A stretch of DNA of 30,157 nucleotides from DASXRA01 sp036506155 (GCA_036506155.1 DASXSF010000123.1:1-30157); one strand, 5' to 3'. Positions 16,402 to 24,376 are shown, counted from the stretch's first letter. The notes: generated by a model not told the origin, from the sequence alone. Translations and numbers: made by a program.

Positions 16402-17175
16402 ATGACGACGAATATCACCGGCGGCGGGGCGCCTGCGATGGACCAAGAGCCGCCTCGCGGTCAGCGCTCCGGGTGGACGGGCTGGCGGGTTGTCTCGGTG
16501 GTAGGGGGGTCGCTGCTGGGCCTCATCGCGCTGGGACTGGTCGCTGCCGGAGTGGCGGGCCTCGTCTGGAACGGCACCGAGCGCGACGGAGGCTATTTGA
16601 CGTCCGCCACGGTCGCGTTCCGCAGCGCCGGCTACGCCGTGAGCGGCGACCGGGTCCGTGTCGGCGGCGGAGAGGTCGACTGGGGTTGGCAGGACAGCGC
16701 GCTGGGCAAGGTGCGCGTCCGGGTCACCGCATCCGACCCGACCCGGCCGATTTTCGTCGGTGTCGCGGCAACCGGCGACGTGTTCCGGTATCTGTCGGGC
16801 GTGGCGTGGAGCCGGGTGCAGCGCATCGGCGAGTCGCACGTCGAATACACCGACATCAGCGGCGGGGCGCCATCGGGCCCGCCGGGCACCGTGCCGATCT
16901 GGCAGGCGCAGGCGCAGGGAACAGGCACCCAGGCCGTGACGTGGCGGGTGCACGGCGGGGACTGGTCCGTCGTGGTGATGAACGCCGACGCCTCACGCGG
17001 CATCGCGTTCCGTGCCGATGCCGGCGCCACCGTGCCCTGGCTGCTGTGGGTAGGCATCGGCGCACTCGTGCTCGCCGTGCTGCTCGCAGCCGCCTCGATC
17101 GCGCTGATCATGATTCCGGTCAGGCGCGCCGGCCGAGAGGCGCGTGAACGCGGCCCACAAGACGTGCCGAGCTAG
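16402..17175 (+). CDS. two-helix membrane protein of unknown function
   Basis: The product has 257 residues from ATG 16402 (GCGAGGG upstream), with a second candidate ATG twelve codons later. A polar Gly/Pro/Gln-rich N-terminus leads to a helix near residues 29-56. An approximately 150-residue extracytoplasmic region follows, rich in beta-prone segments (GGYLTSATVAFRSAGYAV, SVVVMNADASRGI), and a second helix lies at about 210-239 with a basic cytosolic tail. I recognise no named domain. It begins 38 bp after the ABC permease on the same strand and may be co-transcribed, which suggests an accessory envelope role. The evidence is positional only. Confidence 0.7.
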   Translation: MTTNITGGGAPAMDQEPPRGQRSGWTGWRVVSVVGGSLLGLIALGLVAAGVAGLVWNGTERDGGYLTSATVAFRSAGYAVSGDRVRVGGGEVDWGWQDSALGKVRVRVTASDPTRPIFVGVAATGDVFRYLSGVAWSRVQRIGESHVEYTDISGGAPSGPPGTVPIWQAQAQGTGTQAVTWRVHGGDWSVVVMNADASRGIAFRADAGATVPWLLWVGIGALVLAVLLAAASIALIMIPVRRAGREARERGPQDVPS

Positions 17176-17221
17176 GCCGAGACCGCGCCGGCGCTGTCGG
17201 CGATGGTCTTCAAGATTCTCT

Positions 17222-17781
17222 TCAGCTGGGCCGTCGGTATTCGAGTTCGACGCATCCGTTCGTGAAGGGGGTGCTGGAGACAAGCTCGAGCTGACGTGAT
17301 TTCTCGATGTCGTCGAAAGGCGGCGGCCCTGGCTGGGCAGGTAGGAAAACACCGATAGGCGGTATCGGTCGATCAGGTCGAGTCGGATCAGCGACAGCCA
17401 GAAGCCGAACCGGCCGTGGGCGATGATGTCGCCGGTGCCGCCCTGCTTGAGCCGCTCTAGTTCCTTGGTTAGATCACCGCGGACGATGCTGGAGTTGTTC
17501 CACGAGGCGTCCTGCAGGGTGCGGCTGAAGACGAGCTTGCGGGCGGCGTTCATGAGGTCGGCGTAGGGGTGGTCGACGGCGGTGGGGAAGAACGAGGCCG
17601 CGCCCTGGTACAAGTTCCGGCCCATGACGTGCAGGTCGGCGCGCTCGTAGAGATCTCGCGTGCGCGCGACCTGCGCGGGGTCGTCGGGGGCCTCGCGACA
17701 GTAGTTGAAGAAGTCGGTGTCCTCTTCGGCGACGACGCCGACGGGAGAGACGTCAAAGATCCGGGCTACGACCTCGCGCAT
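17222..17781 (-). pseudogene. dihydrofolate-reductase-family (RibD C-terminal-like) protein with frameshift
   Basis: From ATG 17781 the frame reads MREVVARIFDVSPVGVVAEEDTD and continues through SRTLQDASWNNS, GTGDIIAHG and LIRLDLIDRYRLSVFSYLPSQG, as in actinobacterial dihydrofolate reductase-like proteins. It then drifts into unrelated Ser/Arg-rich sequence. In the neighbouring frame the expected end appears: PPFDDIEKSRQLELVSSTPF, then NGCVELEYRRPS and a stop at 17222-17224. The span is 560 bp, one base short of 187 codons, so a single-base loss in the CCGCCGCC tract near 17320-17328 explains the break. The original frame runs on to 16993 and would overlap the convergent gene. This is either a young pseudogene or a sequencing error. 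It begins 12 bp after the SRPBCC gene and belongs to that operon. Confidence 0.8.
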
Positions 17782-17793
17782 GGCGTGCTCCGT

Positions 17794-18276
17794 TCAGCCC
17801 TGGCCGGCGAGGTACTTGGCCAGGGCGTCGAGCATCTCGGCGGTCCCCTCGCGGCGCAGAGCGGACGCCTGGTCGCCGTCGAAGCCGTCGAGGTAGGCGC
17901 CCTGCTCGGTCCAGGTCAGCGCGGTGCCCTGGCCGGTCTTGGCGAACTCGATGGTGGCGACGGAGACGGAGATCCGCGCGCCGTCGGCATACATCTCGTA
18001 GCTGTAGACGATCCGCTGTTCGGGCACGAGGTCGTAATACAGGGCGTCGTACCGGTAGGTGTGACCCCGGTAGCCAAAGCCGAACCGCTCGCGCCCGCCG
18101 ACGCGGAAGTCGAACTCGGTCGGGGCTGCGCTGTCGCTGCCGGGCTGGAGGTCGCCGGTATCGCCCCAGACCTTCTTGGCCTCCTGGGAGGCGAAGGCGG
18201 CGAACACCCGCGAGGTGGTCGCGGGATAGGTGCGCTCGAGGGTGAACCTGTCATGGATGACGGGCGGCTGAGTCAT
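17794..18276 (-). CDS. SRPBCC (AHSA1-like) domain protein
   Basis: The 160-residue START/Bet v1-like protein has FTLERTYPATTSRVFAAFASQEAKKVWG at the N-terminus, FDFRVGGRERF in the middle and TALTWTEQGAYLDGFDG in the C-terminal half. These are typical of the activator-of-Hsp90-ATPase-like family found beside ArsR regulators in actinomycetes. The protein probably binds a small hydrophobic ligand. Its function is not established. Start ATG 18276 overlaps the ArsR stop as ATGA, so the pair is translationally coupled, and the damaged reductase gene follows 12 bp later. Confidence 0.9.
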   Translation of the reverse strand: MTQPPVIHDRFTLERTYPATTSRVFAAFASQEAKKVWGDTGDLQPGSDSAAPTEFDFRVGGRERFGFGYRGHTYRYDALYYDLVPEQRIVYSYEMYADGARISVSVATIEFAKTGQGTALTWTEQGAYLDGFDGDQASALRREGTAEMLDALAKYLAGQG

Positions 18277-18659
18277 GAGATCTCCCCCTGGGGCTCGTTA
18301 TCGGTGTCGGGCCGGTCGGCGGTCTCGGCCAAGTACTCGCCGAGCCGGTCCAGGCGCCGCTCGACGAGCGTGCGGCGCTCGGAGATCCAGTGCTCGGCCG
18401 AGCGGAGGGTCAGCGCGTTCAGGCTGCAGGTGCGGGTGCGGCCGAGCTTTTGAGAGCGCACCAACCCGCTGGCTTCGAGGACGTGGACGTGCTGAAGCAC
18501 GGCGGCGAGTGACATATCGAGTGGCCCGCCGAGTTCGCTGACCGAGGCGGGGCCGGTGGTGAGGCGTTCGACCATGAGGCGGCGGCCCGGGTCGGCCAGC
18601 GCCTGAAACACACGGTCCAGGTCCGCCGCGGGGTCCCGGTCCACCACTTGGTTAAGCAT
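18273..18659 (-). CDS. ArsR-family transcriptional regulator
   Basis: The product has 128 residues from ATG 18659. The winged helix-turn-helix covers about residues 12-90: FQALADPGRRLMVERL, VSELGGPLDMSLAAVLQHVHVLEASGLV, then RTRTCSLNA as the wing. No cysteine metal site of the ArsR/SmtB type is visible. It therefore fits the SRPBCC-linked subgroup rather than metal sensors. A TTG fifteen bases upstream is an alternative start, but promoter spacing suggests the mRNA begins at or beside the ATG. It probably represses its own operon through the adjacent inverted repeat. Confidence 0.92.
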   Translation of the reverse strand: MLNQVVDRDPAADLDRVFQALADPGRRLMVERLTTGPASVSELGGPLDMSLAAVLQHVHVLEASGLVRSQKLGRTRTCSLNALTLRSAEHWISERRTLVERRLDRLGEYLAETADRPDTDNEPQGEIS

Positions 18660-18666
18660 GTACTTG

Positions 18667-18697
18667 AGTATCAACAGCGAACGCCCCCGACAGTCAA
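18667..18697 (-). promoter_or_regulatory. probable promoter of the ArsR operon (leaderless mRNA)
   Basis: On the minus strand TTGACT (18692-18697) and GATACT (18667-18672) are 19 bp apart, or 18 bp if TGATAC is taken as the -10. This resembles a primary-sigma promoter. Initiation about seven bases after the -10 falls at the ATG of the regulator (18659), and there is no ribosome-binding site in between, so a leaderless transcript is likely. Confidence 0.5.
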
Positions 18698-18711
18698 GTC
18701 ACTGCTTGACT
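18692..18711. promoter_or_regulatory. probable ArsR operator
   Basis: AGTCAAG (18692-18698) and CTTGACT (18705-18711) are perfect inverted 7-bp arms around a 6-bp spacer. One arm contains the -35 hexamer of the ArsR promoter. A half-related motif, GATACTCAAG versus GATAGTCAAG, recurs on the minus strand at the -10 region (about 18663-18672). This layout is what is expected for autorepression. The rest of the gap to 18902 shows no other clear signal. Confidence 0.55.
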
Positions 18712-18902
18712 ATCGGGTCCGCCAGGCACGGGAGGCGATAACGCGGCACGCGACGTGTACGGCAACTGATCCGGGTGAGCTACGGACCAACACGGGTCAC
18801 TACCGTTCCGACGCTCCGTTCGCGACGGTGAGCCACACGCTCATGATGTCCCTGCGGTCGTACATTCCGGGACACCCCCGGGGCGGCGACGGAGGCAGGC
18901 CG

Positions 18903-19706
18903 ATGGCTGCGAAGGCCGATTACGAGTCGATGCAGAGCAACGCGTACGAACTGTTCATCCTGGTCCTGACGTTTTTCTCGTTGGTCATCATGGTAGCGCT
19001 CCTGCTGCCCGGGTTGTCGGGATCGACGGCTCAGCTTCTCGAGATATACGACAATGCGATCTGCGTCCTGTTCTTGCTTGACTTCGGCCTGCGGTTAGCG
19101 CGGGCATCGTCTAAACGCGGTTACTTCATCCATGGACGCGGCTGGCTGGATCTGCTGGGTTCGATACCGAGTTTCAGCTTCTTCCGATACACCGCGTTGC
19201 TGAGACTCGCTCGGCTCAGCCGCGTTGCCCGAATCAGCCGGCTGCTGCGCGGCAAGAGCAAGCGTGAGCTGGTGAAAGACGTGCTGGACAACCGTGGGCG
19301 ATACGCAGTCTTCGTAACACTCCTCGCCGCGATGGTTGTGTTGGCCGTGTCCGCCGTACTTGTGCTGCAACTCGAGAGCAAGTCGGCTGATGCCAACATC
19401 AAGACCGGCGGCCAGGCGCTCTGGTGGGCAGTTGTCACGATCACGACAGTGGGTTACGGAGACTACTTTCCGGTAACGCCGGGCGGTCGACTTACGGCCA
19501 CAGTCGTGATGTTCTGCGGCGTCGGGATCATCGGATCGCTGGCGAGCATCCTGGCCAGCGTGCTGGTCCCCGCCCCGAAGCTGCCCGACCCATCCCCCGA
19601 CAACCAGGCGACCCTCACCAAAATCCAGCAGTCACTCACCGAGATTGACCGCCAGTTGGCCGCCCTCCAGCGCGGCGGGACCGACGGCCCCTCTGGGGAG
19701 GCCTAG
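18903..19706 (+). CDS. voltage-sensor-type potassium channel subunit
   Basis: The product has 267 residues from ATG 18903 (GGAGG eight bases upstream); upstream in-frame starts lack one. It shows the full six-helix plan: S1 about 15-36, S2 45-67, S3 79-93, S4 95-118, S5 134-156, pore helix and S6 198-222. S4 carries arginines at 95, 101, 104, 107, 110 and 113, a regular three-residue spacing that indicates a voltage sensor. The selectivity filter is TVGYGD at 182-187, canonical for K+. A C-terminal heptad-like stretch (about 235-257, LTKIQQSLTEIDRQLAALQ) probably forms a coiled coil for tetramerisation. No regulatory nucleotide-binding domain is present. Confidence 0.9.
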   Translation: MAAKADYESMQSNAYELFILVLTFFSLVIMVALLLPGLSGSTAQLLEIYDNAICVLFLLDFGLRLARASSKRGYFIHGRGWLDLLGSIPSFSFFRYTALLRLARLSRVARISRLLRGKSKRELVKDVLDNRGRYAVFVTLLAAMVVLAVSAVLVLQLESKSADANIKTGGQALWWAVVTITTVGYGDYFPVTPGGRLTATVVMFCGVGIIGSLASILASVLVPAPKLPDPSPDNQATLTKIQQSLTEIDRQLAALQRGGTDGPSGEA

Positions 19707-19867
19707 CGTGCGTGGGATGAGTCTCGCACCGCCTGCCGGTGAGGGCCGGTGCCGGCGTAGACCATGGCTTGGAAGTTGCCCAACGGCAATTCGCGAGTGC
19801 CCGCCAGCATTGACGGCGCGGCGGCATGATCAAACGCTGATACTGCTCGTTACACGGACCTGCTGAG

Positions 19868-19941
19868 CGACCCCGACGGGACTTGAACCCGCGACCTTCG
19901 CCGTGACAGGGCGACGCGCTAACCAACTGCGCTACGGGGCC
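19868..19941 (-). tRNA. tRNA-Asp (GTC)
   Basis: The minus-strand cloverleaf begins GGCCCCG and closes with CGGGGTC plus discriminator G. The anticodon loop CTGTCAC has anticodon GTC, and the T arm reads GGGTTCAAGTCCC. The 3' CCA is not encoded. It lies 25 bp downstream of tRNA-Glu on the same strand, so the two are likely one transcript. Confidence 0.95.
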
Positions 19942-19966
19942 TTGGTGGGCCTGGTGTTGTGCTGCG

Positions 19967-20039
19967 TGCCCCCAACGGGATTCGAACCCGTGCTACCGCC
20001 TTGAAAGGGCGGCGTCCTGGGCCTCTAGACGATGAGGGC
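19967..20039 (-). tRNA. tRNA-Glu (TTC)
   Basis: The minus-strand cloverleaf begins GCCCTCA and ends TGGGGGC plus discriminator A. The anticodon loop CTTTCAA gives anticodon TTC, and the T arm reads CGGGTTCGAATCCCG. CCA is not encoded. The upstream gap 20040-20173 must hold the promoter for the tRNA pair; a TAGCAT hexamer (minus strand, about 20053-20058) is a weak -10 candidate. Confidence 0.95.
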
Positions 20040-20173
20040 GGCAGGCCGCTCCATGCTACAAGTCCCGTTGGAGTGCTCGCCCAGCATAGCGACGGGTATG
20101 GCGTCCCTCCAAAACGGCTGCGATGAGCGTACCCGCGAAGACTCCGCCGGCCGCGACACATCCGGCGGATGAC

Positions 20174-20920
20174 TCAGTGGGTGAGGCCGAGCTTGGCGGC
20201 CAGCTCACCCATCAGGTCGTGGAACAGTGCCTCGGCGTCCCCGTCGTGGAGGGCGAAGTTCAGGTGCCCGAACGCCTCGGTGGCTACCGCCCCGTACAGC
20301 TGAATCCAGCACGACAGGTACAGCACGACGGCTCCGAGCGGGACGATGCGCCCGATCTGCTCGTGGTATTCGGTCAGCTGCTCGCGTAACCGTGGATCGA
20401 GCTCGTCCGCGTCGGGCACCGGGACGGGGTGCTGGCGCCATAGTTCGGCGAACAGCTCCAGCCACACCTGCCCGAACCGCATACCGCGGTTGGCCGCCGG
20501 GTCGGGGTCGATGTGGATGTCGACCAACACGCCCGGGATCGGCGCCCCGAACAGCAACCCGAACTCGGGCCGGTGCTCGAGGGCCCATTTGCGGAACGCG
20601 AAGGACGTGACCAGGAAGCGCTGCTTGAGCGGGGCATCGGGATCGCGATCCCGAGCCTCGTACAGGACGTCGGCCAGCTCGTCGTAGAGGCTGCTGCACA
20701 GCTCGCCGAGCAGTGCCTCGCGCCCGCTGAAGTACCGATACAGCCCCGGCGCCGTAATCCCGACCTCCGTGGCGATGCCGCGAACCGTCACCCGCTCCGC
20801 GCCGCCCTCGATCAGCAGACGTCGTGCCGCCTGAAGGATCTCCGCCTGCGCCGCCGCGTGCGCGCGTTCCCTGCGAGTCGGCTGAGAGCGCTCGGCGGAA
20901 ACGGGGTTGACGGTGGTCAT
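20174..20920 (-). CDS. TetR-family transcriptional regulator
   Basis: The product has 248 residues from ATG 20920; ATG 20932 is an alternative four codons upstream. The N-terminal DNA-binding domain is clear: RERAHAAAQAEILQAARRLLIEGG, then VTVRGIATEVGITAPGLYRYFSGREALL as the helix-turn-helix. A C-terminal TetR ligand-binding domain follows (LWRQHPVPVP, VVLYLSCWIQLYGAVATEAFGHL). It is divergent from the MMPL transporter with two perfect palindromes between the genes, so it very likely represses both. A TATGCT hexamer seven bases before ATG 20920 would give a leaderless mRNA and supports that start. Confidence 0.93.
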   Translation of the reverse strand: MTTVNPVSAERSQPTRRERAHAAAQAEILQAARRLLIEGGAERVTVRGIATEVGITAPGLYRYFSGREALLGELCSSLYDELADVLYEARDRDPDAPLKQRFLVTSFAFRKWALEHRPEFGLLFGAPIPGVLVDIHIDPDPAANRGMRFGQVWLELFAELWRQHPVPVPDADELDPRLREQLTEYHEQIGRIVPLGAVVLYLSCWIQLYGAVATEAFGHLNFALHDGDAEALFHDLMGELAAKLGLTH

Positions 20921-20933
20921 GGCGCCCAGCATA

Positions 20934-20948
20934 GTGAACGACGTTCAC
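20934..20948. promoter_or_regulatory. TetR operator, copy 1
   Basis: GTGAAC-GAC-GTTCAC is a perfect palindrome of 6-bp arms around 3 bp. It lies next to the TATGCT hexamer of the tetR promoter. It has the same arms as copy 2, whose centre is 16 bp away. Confidence 0.8.
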
Positions 20949-20949
20949 G

Positions 20950-20964
20950 GTGAACAGCGTTCAC
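20950..20964. promoter_or_regulatory. TetR operator, copy 2
   Basis: GTGAAC-AGC-GTTCAC has arms identical to copy 1 and differs only in the spacer. The two boxes are one base apart and fill most of the tetR-MMPL gap. The transporter start and its GGAGG lie 25-31 bp further on. Confidence 0.8.
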
Positions 20965-20994
20965 TGCAATGACGGCCGTTAGCGGAGGTAACGG

Positions 20995-23154
20995 ATGTTC
21001 GCGTCGTGGGGTTCGCAAGTTGTGCGCTGGCGTCGGTGGGTGCTGGTCGGCGGGATCGTGTTCGTGCTGGCAGGCGCGCTGTGGGGCACCGGCGTGTTCA
21101 GAGCGCTCAGCAACGGCGGCTTCGACGACAAGGGCAGTGAGAACCAGCGAGCGCAGGCGGTGCTCGACAAGCGCGTCGGCAACACGAGCGCCGATGTGAT
21201 CGTGCTGTTCCGGAACCCCGTTCTCACCGTTGACGACCCCGCCTATCGCCGGAGCGTCGACTCTGTCATGGCCAAGTTCCCGGCCGGCGTCGCCGCCGGC
21301 ACCAGCACGTATTGGACGACGCACTCGCCCGATTTCGTCAGCGCGGACCGGCACGCGACCTTCGCCGCCGTCTCGCTGAAGAATCGCGACGACACCGTCG
21401 ACATGCCGAAGTACGACGCGATGCGTGAATCCGTCAAGGGCACCGGTTACACCGTGCAGGTCGGCGGGCAGAACGGTCTCGGCGCGGACCTCAACGAGCA
21501 GGTCAAGAAGTCGATCGCTCGGGCCGAGATGCTCTCCGCGCCGGTGCTGCTGGTGCTGCTGACGATCGTGTTCGGCAGCATGGTCGCGGCGACGCTACCG
21601 CTTGCCGTCGGGTTGACGGCGATCATGGGCTCGTTCATCTCGCTGCGCGTGATCAGCATGGCCACAGACGTCAGCGTCTTCGCCGTGAACATCGTGACGA
21701 TCCTGGGCCTCGGCCTCGCCATTGACTACGGGCTGTTCATGGTCAGCCGGTTCCGCGAGGAACTGCGGCGCGGCGCGGCCGTCCCGGACGCGGTCACGAC
21801 GACGATGGCCACCGCAGGGCGCACCGTCGCCGTCTCGGCGGTCACCGTGGCCGTGTCGCTGGCCGGCCTGTTGATCTTTCCTCAGACGTTCCTCAAGTCG
21901 ATGGGCTACGGCGGCATCTCCGCGGTGCTGATCGCGGCGCTGGCCGCGCTGACGGTGCTGCCCGCGCTACTCACCGTGCTCGGCCCGCGCGTGGACGCCC
22001 TGGCGGTGCGCCGCCGCAGGCCGGAGCGCGAGCGCGGCTTCTGGTTCCGGTTGGCGTCCGGGGTCATGCGGCGCCCGGTGGTGTTCGCGCTGCCGATAGT
22101 GGCGGTGCTACTCCTACTCGCCACCCCGTTCCTCCATGTCAAGTGGGGCGGCATCGACCAGCGGATGGAGCCGAAGAGCGCTGAGTCCCGCCAGGTGGCG
22201 GACACGTTGCAGCGCGAGTTCCCAGGCAACCTGGACACCCCGATCACGGCGGCGGTGTCGCTGGACGTCCCCGTCGACAGCCCTGCCGGGCAGGCCGCGC
22301 TACAGAACTACAGCCATGCTGCGGGAACGGTGACGGGTGCGACCGGCGCCGACGTCGTGGCGGCGCGCGGCGATACCGCTCAGGTGAACATCACCTACCG
22401 GGGCGAGGCACTCGACACGCAGGCGAAGGACGTGCTGAAGGAGGTTCGCGCCCTGCCGCATCCGGCCCATGTGCAGGAGGTACTGGTCGGCGGATCGACC
22501 GCGCAGGTGGTCGACAGGCTTTCGAGCCTCGGGCAGCGGCTGCCGTGGATGGCGCTCATCGTCGTGCTCGCCACGTTCGTGCTGCTGTTCCTGGCGTTCG
22601 GGTCGGTGGTGTTGCCCGTCAAGGCTCTGCTGATGAACGTGCTTTCACTGGGCGCCTCGTTCGGCGTGGTCACGTGGATCTTCCAGGACGGCCACCTGTC
22701 CGGGCTGCTCGGCTTCACGCCGACCGGCGCGGTGGAGGCCACCCAGCCGGTGCTCGTGCTGGCGATCATCTTCGGACTGTCCATGGACTATGAGGTGTTC
22801 CTGCTTTCGCGGGTACGTGAGCAGTACGACCTGACCGGCGACAACCGCTTGGCCGTCGCCACCGGCATACAACGCACCGGGCGGATCATCACCGCCGCGG
22901 CGCTGCTGCTGATGGTCGTGATCGCGCTGTTCTCGGCGTCGCCGATCACGTTCATCAAGTTGATCGGGGTGGCGATGCTGGTCGCGCTGTTCGTCGACGC
23001 GACGGTCGTCCGCTCGATCCTGGTGCCGGCCACCATGCGCCTGCTGGGCAACGCGAACTGGTGGGCACCGCGGCCACTACGCGGGTTCTATGCCCGCTAC
23101 GGCATCCGTGAGGCAGAGCCGATCAGCCGGGTGCCCGTCACGGCCGCTCAGTAG
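20995..23154 (+). CDS. MMPL-family transporter (RND superfamily)
   Basis: The 719-residue protein starts at ATG 20995 behind GCGGAGG. It has the duplicated MMPL architecture: a helix near residues 15-37, an extracytoplasmic domain, a five-helix bundle containing LGLAIDYGLFMVSRFREE with the Asp244-Tyr245 pair, then a second copy with FGLSMDYEVFLLSRVREQY (Asp598-Tyr599). These Asp-Tyr pairs carry protons in mycobacterial MmpL3-type pumps. Length is normal for the short actinobacterial MMPL proteins, which lack the large C-terminal tail. The substrate is probably a lipid or hydrophobic compound. Regulation by the divergent TetR protein is strongly suggested. The last 7 bp overlap the convergent gene. 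Confidence 0.95.
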   Translation: MFASWGSQVVRWRRWVLVGGIVFVLAGALWGTGVFRALSNGGFDDKGSENQRAQAVLDKRVGNTSADVIVLFRNPVLTVDDPAYRRSVDSVMAKFPAGVAAGTSTYWTTHSPDFVSADRHATFAAVSLKNRDDTVDMPKYDAMRESVKGTGYTVQVGGQNGLGADLNEQVKKSIARAEMLSAPVLLVLLTIVFGSMVAATLPLAVGLTAIMGSFISLRVISMATDVSVFAVNIVTILGLGLAIDYGLFMVSRFREELRRGAAVPDAVTTTMATAGRTVAVSAVTVAVSLAGLLIFPQTFLKSMGYGGISAVLIAALAALTVLPALLTVLGPRVDALAVRRRRPERERGFWFRLASGVMRRPVVFALPIVAVLLLLATPFLHVKWGGIDQRMEPKSAESRQVADTLQREFPGNLDTPITAAVSLDVPVDSPAGQAALQNYSHAAGTVTGATGADVVAARGDTAQVNITYRGEALDTQAKDVLKEVRALPHPAHVQEVLVGGSTAQVVDRLSSLGQRLPWMALIVVLATFVLLFLAFGSVVLPVKALLMNVLSLGASFGVVTWIFQDGHLSGLLGFTPTGAVEATQPVLVLAIIFGLSMDYEVFLLSRVREQYDLTGDNRLAVATGIQRTGRIITAAALLLMVVIALFSASPITFIKLIGVAMLVALFVDATVVRSILVPATMRLLGNANWWAPRPLRGFYARYGIREAEPISRVPVTAAQ

Positions 23155-23426
23155 CGCTTGCTGACGGCGCGCTTTCCGCTGGCGGCCCGCCAGATCGCCA
23201 GCACGATGATGGTGCCGGCGATCGCGCCGATGATCGTGGAGGCCTTGCGGATGTCGAACTTGTCGTGGAACAGCAGCGCGCCGAGCGTCCCGCCCGCGTA
23301 CGAACCCACGATGCCGAGCAGCACGGTGCCCCAGAAGCCCAGCCGCGACGGACTGCGCACAATCAGCCGGCCGATCGCTCCGGCGATCAGGCCCACGAAG
23401 AACAACGCGATGATGGCGCCAACCAT
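23148..23426 (-). CDS. GlsB/YeaQ/YmgE-family membrane protein
   Basis: The 92-residue protein has three hydrophobic helices, at about residues 2-22, 30-52 and 62-80. The family pattern is visible as FVGLIAGAIGRLI, GFWGTVLLGIVGSYAGG and a third helix IIGAIAGTIIVLAIWR. These small transglycosylase-associated-type proteins are linked to envelope or general stress. The exact role is unknown. The 3' end overlaps the end of the convergent MMPL gene by 7 bp. It lies 29 bp downstream of asparaginase on the same strand. Confidence 0.9.
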   Translation of the reverse strand: MVGAIIALFFVGLIAGAIGRLIVRSPSRLGFWGTVLLGIVGSYAGGTLGALLFHDKFDIRKASTIIGAIAGTIIVLAIWRAASGKRAVSKRY

Positions 23427-23455
23427 GGCGACATTGTGCCTCTAGCAACTGGGAA

Positions 23456-24376
23456 TTACAGCAGGCCGGTCCGGAACCGGATTTCACCGACCGGCTCGGC
23501 GCCGCCGAGTACCGCCACGTCGGCCAGCTCGTCCAGCACAGCGGCGGCGATGACGCTGCGCAGCCCAGCGACGACGGCCTGCTCCGCAGCCCGCTGCGAG
23601 CCGTCGTCGATCTTGACAGTGATTGCGGTGCCGTCACGTAGCGCAGCGGCGAAGACACCCTCCGCACCGTCTTTGGCGATGAGCCCGGGGATACCGCTCA
23701 TGAGCCGGGTGGCCGCGCGCCCAGTGCCGGCGACGAGGTCGGGGTGCGCGCGCATCGCATCCGCCACCTCGCGTTCGGGCCCGGCCTCAGCGGTGGCGAT
23801 CCGCCGGTACGCGCGGGCGAGCCCGACGAGACTCAGCGCGAATAGCGGCGCGCCGCAGCCGTCTACGCCGACCGTCGCCACGGGCTCCCCGGCGAGGTCT
23901 TCGAGGGTCGCCCGCAGCGACCGGTGCAGCGGGTGGCCGGGGTCGAGGTAGCTCTTGGTAGGCCAGCCGTTCATCCGGCAGGTCAACAGCATGGCTGCAT
24001 GTTTGCCCGAGCAGTTCATCGTGATGCGTTGTGGCTCCGGCCATGAGCGACGCGCCGTCTCATCGAGCGGCCATGCCGGTGGGCAGCCCAGGTCGTCGTC
24101 GCCGAGCCCGCCGCTCGCGAGCATCGCCCGAACACCGGCGATGTGCGCCTCCTCACCGTTGTGCGATGCGGCTGCGAGGGCAAGGTGGTGCGGCGGGACG
24201 TCCAGGCCGAGGCGGCGCATACCGACGGCCTGCAGCGGCTTGTTCGACGATCGCGGGAACAGCGGCTGACGCGGTTGGCCCAGTTCGACTGCGTCGAGGA
24301 CGACGAGGTGTCCACTGTGGACACTCTCGACGAAGCCGGACCGGACGACGTCCACCAGCGGGATACCGGGGATCAC
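23456..24376 (-). CDS. asparaginase (asparaginase II family)
   Basis: The 306-residue product starts at GTG 24376, which overlaps the prephenate dehydrogenase stop as GTGA. The chain begins IPGIPLVDVVRSGFVESVHSGHLVVLD and has SSNKPLQAVGM, SHNGEEAHIAGVRAML, NCSGKHAAMLLTC, GVDGCGAPLFALSL and GTGRAATRLM. These are the conserved blocks of the bacterial asparaginase II family (PF06089), distinct from the classical E. coli-type enzyme. No signal peptide is seen, so it is probably cytosolic. The link to tyrosine synthesis is likely one of gene order, not pathway. The open frame upstream of the GTG is a shadow of the next gene. Confidence 0.93.
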   Translation of the reverse strand: MIPGIPLVDVVRSGFVESVHSGHLVVLDAVELGQPRQPLFPRSSNKPLQAVGMRRLGLDVPPHHLALAAASHNGEEAHIAGVRAMLASGGLGDDDLGCPPAWPLDETARRSWPEPQRITMNCSGKHAAMLLTCRMNGWPTKSYLDPGHPLHRSLRATLEDLAGEPVATVGVDGCGAPLFALSLVGLARAYRRIATAEAGPEREVADAMRAHPDLVAGTGRAATRLMSGIPGLIAKDGAEGVFAAALRDGTAITVKIDDGSQRAAEQAVVAGLRSVIAAAVLDELADVAVLGGAEPVGEIRFRTGLL

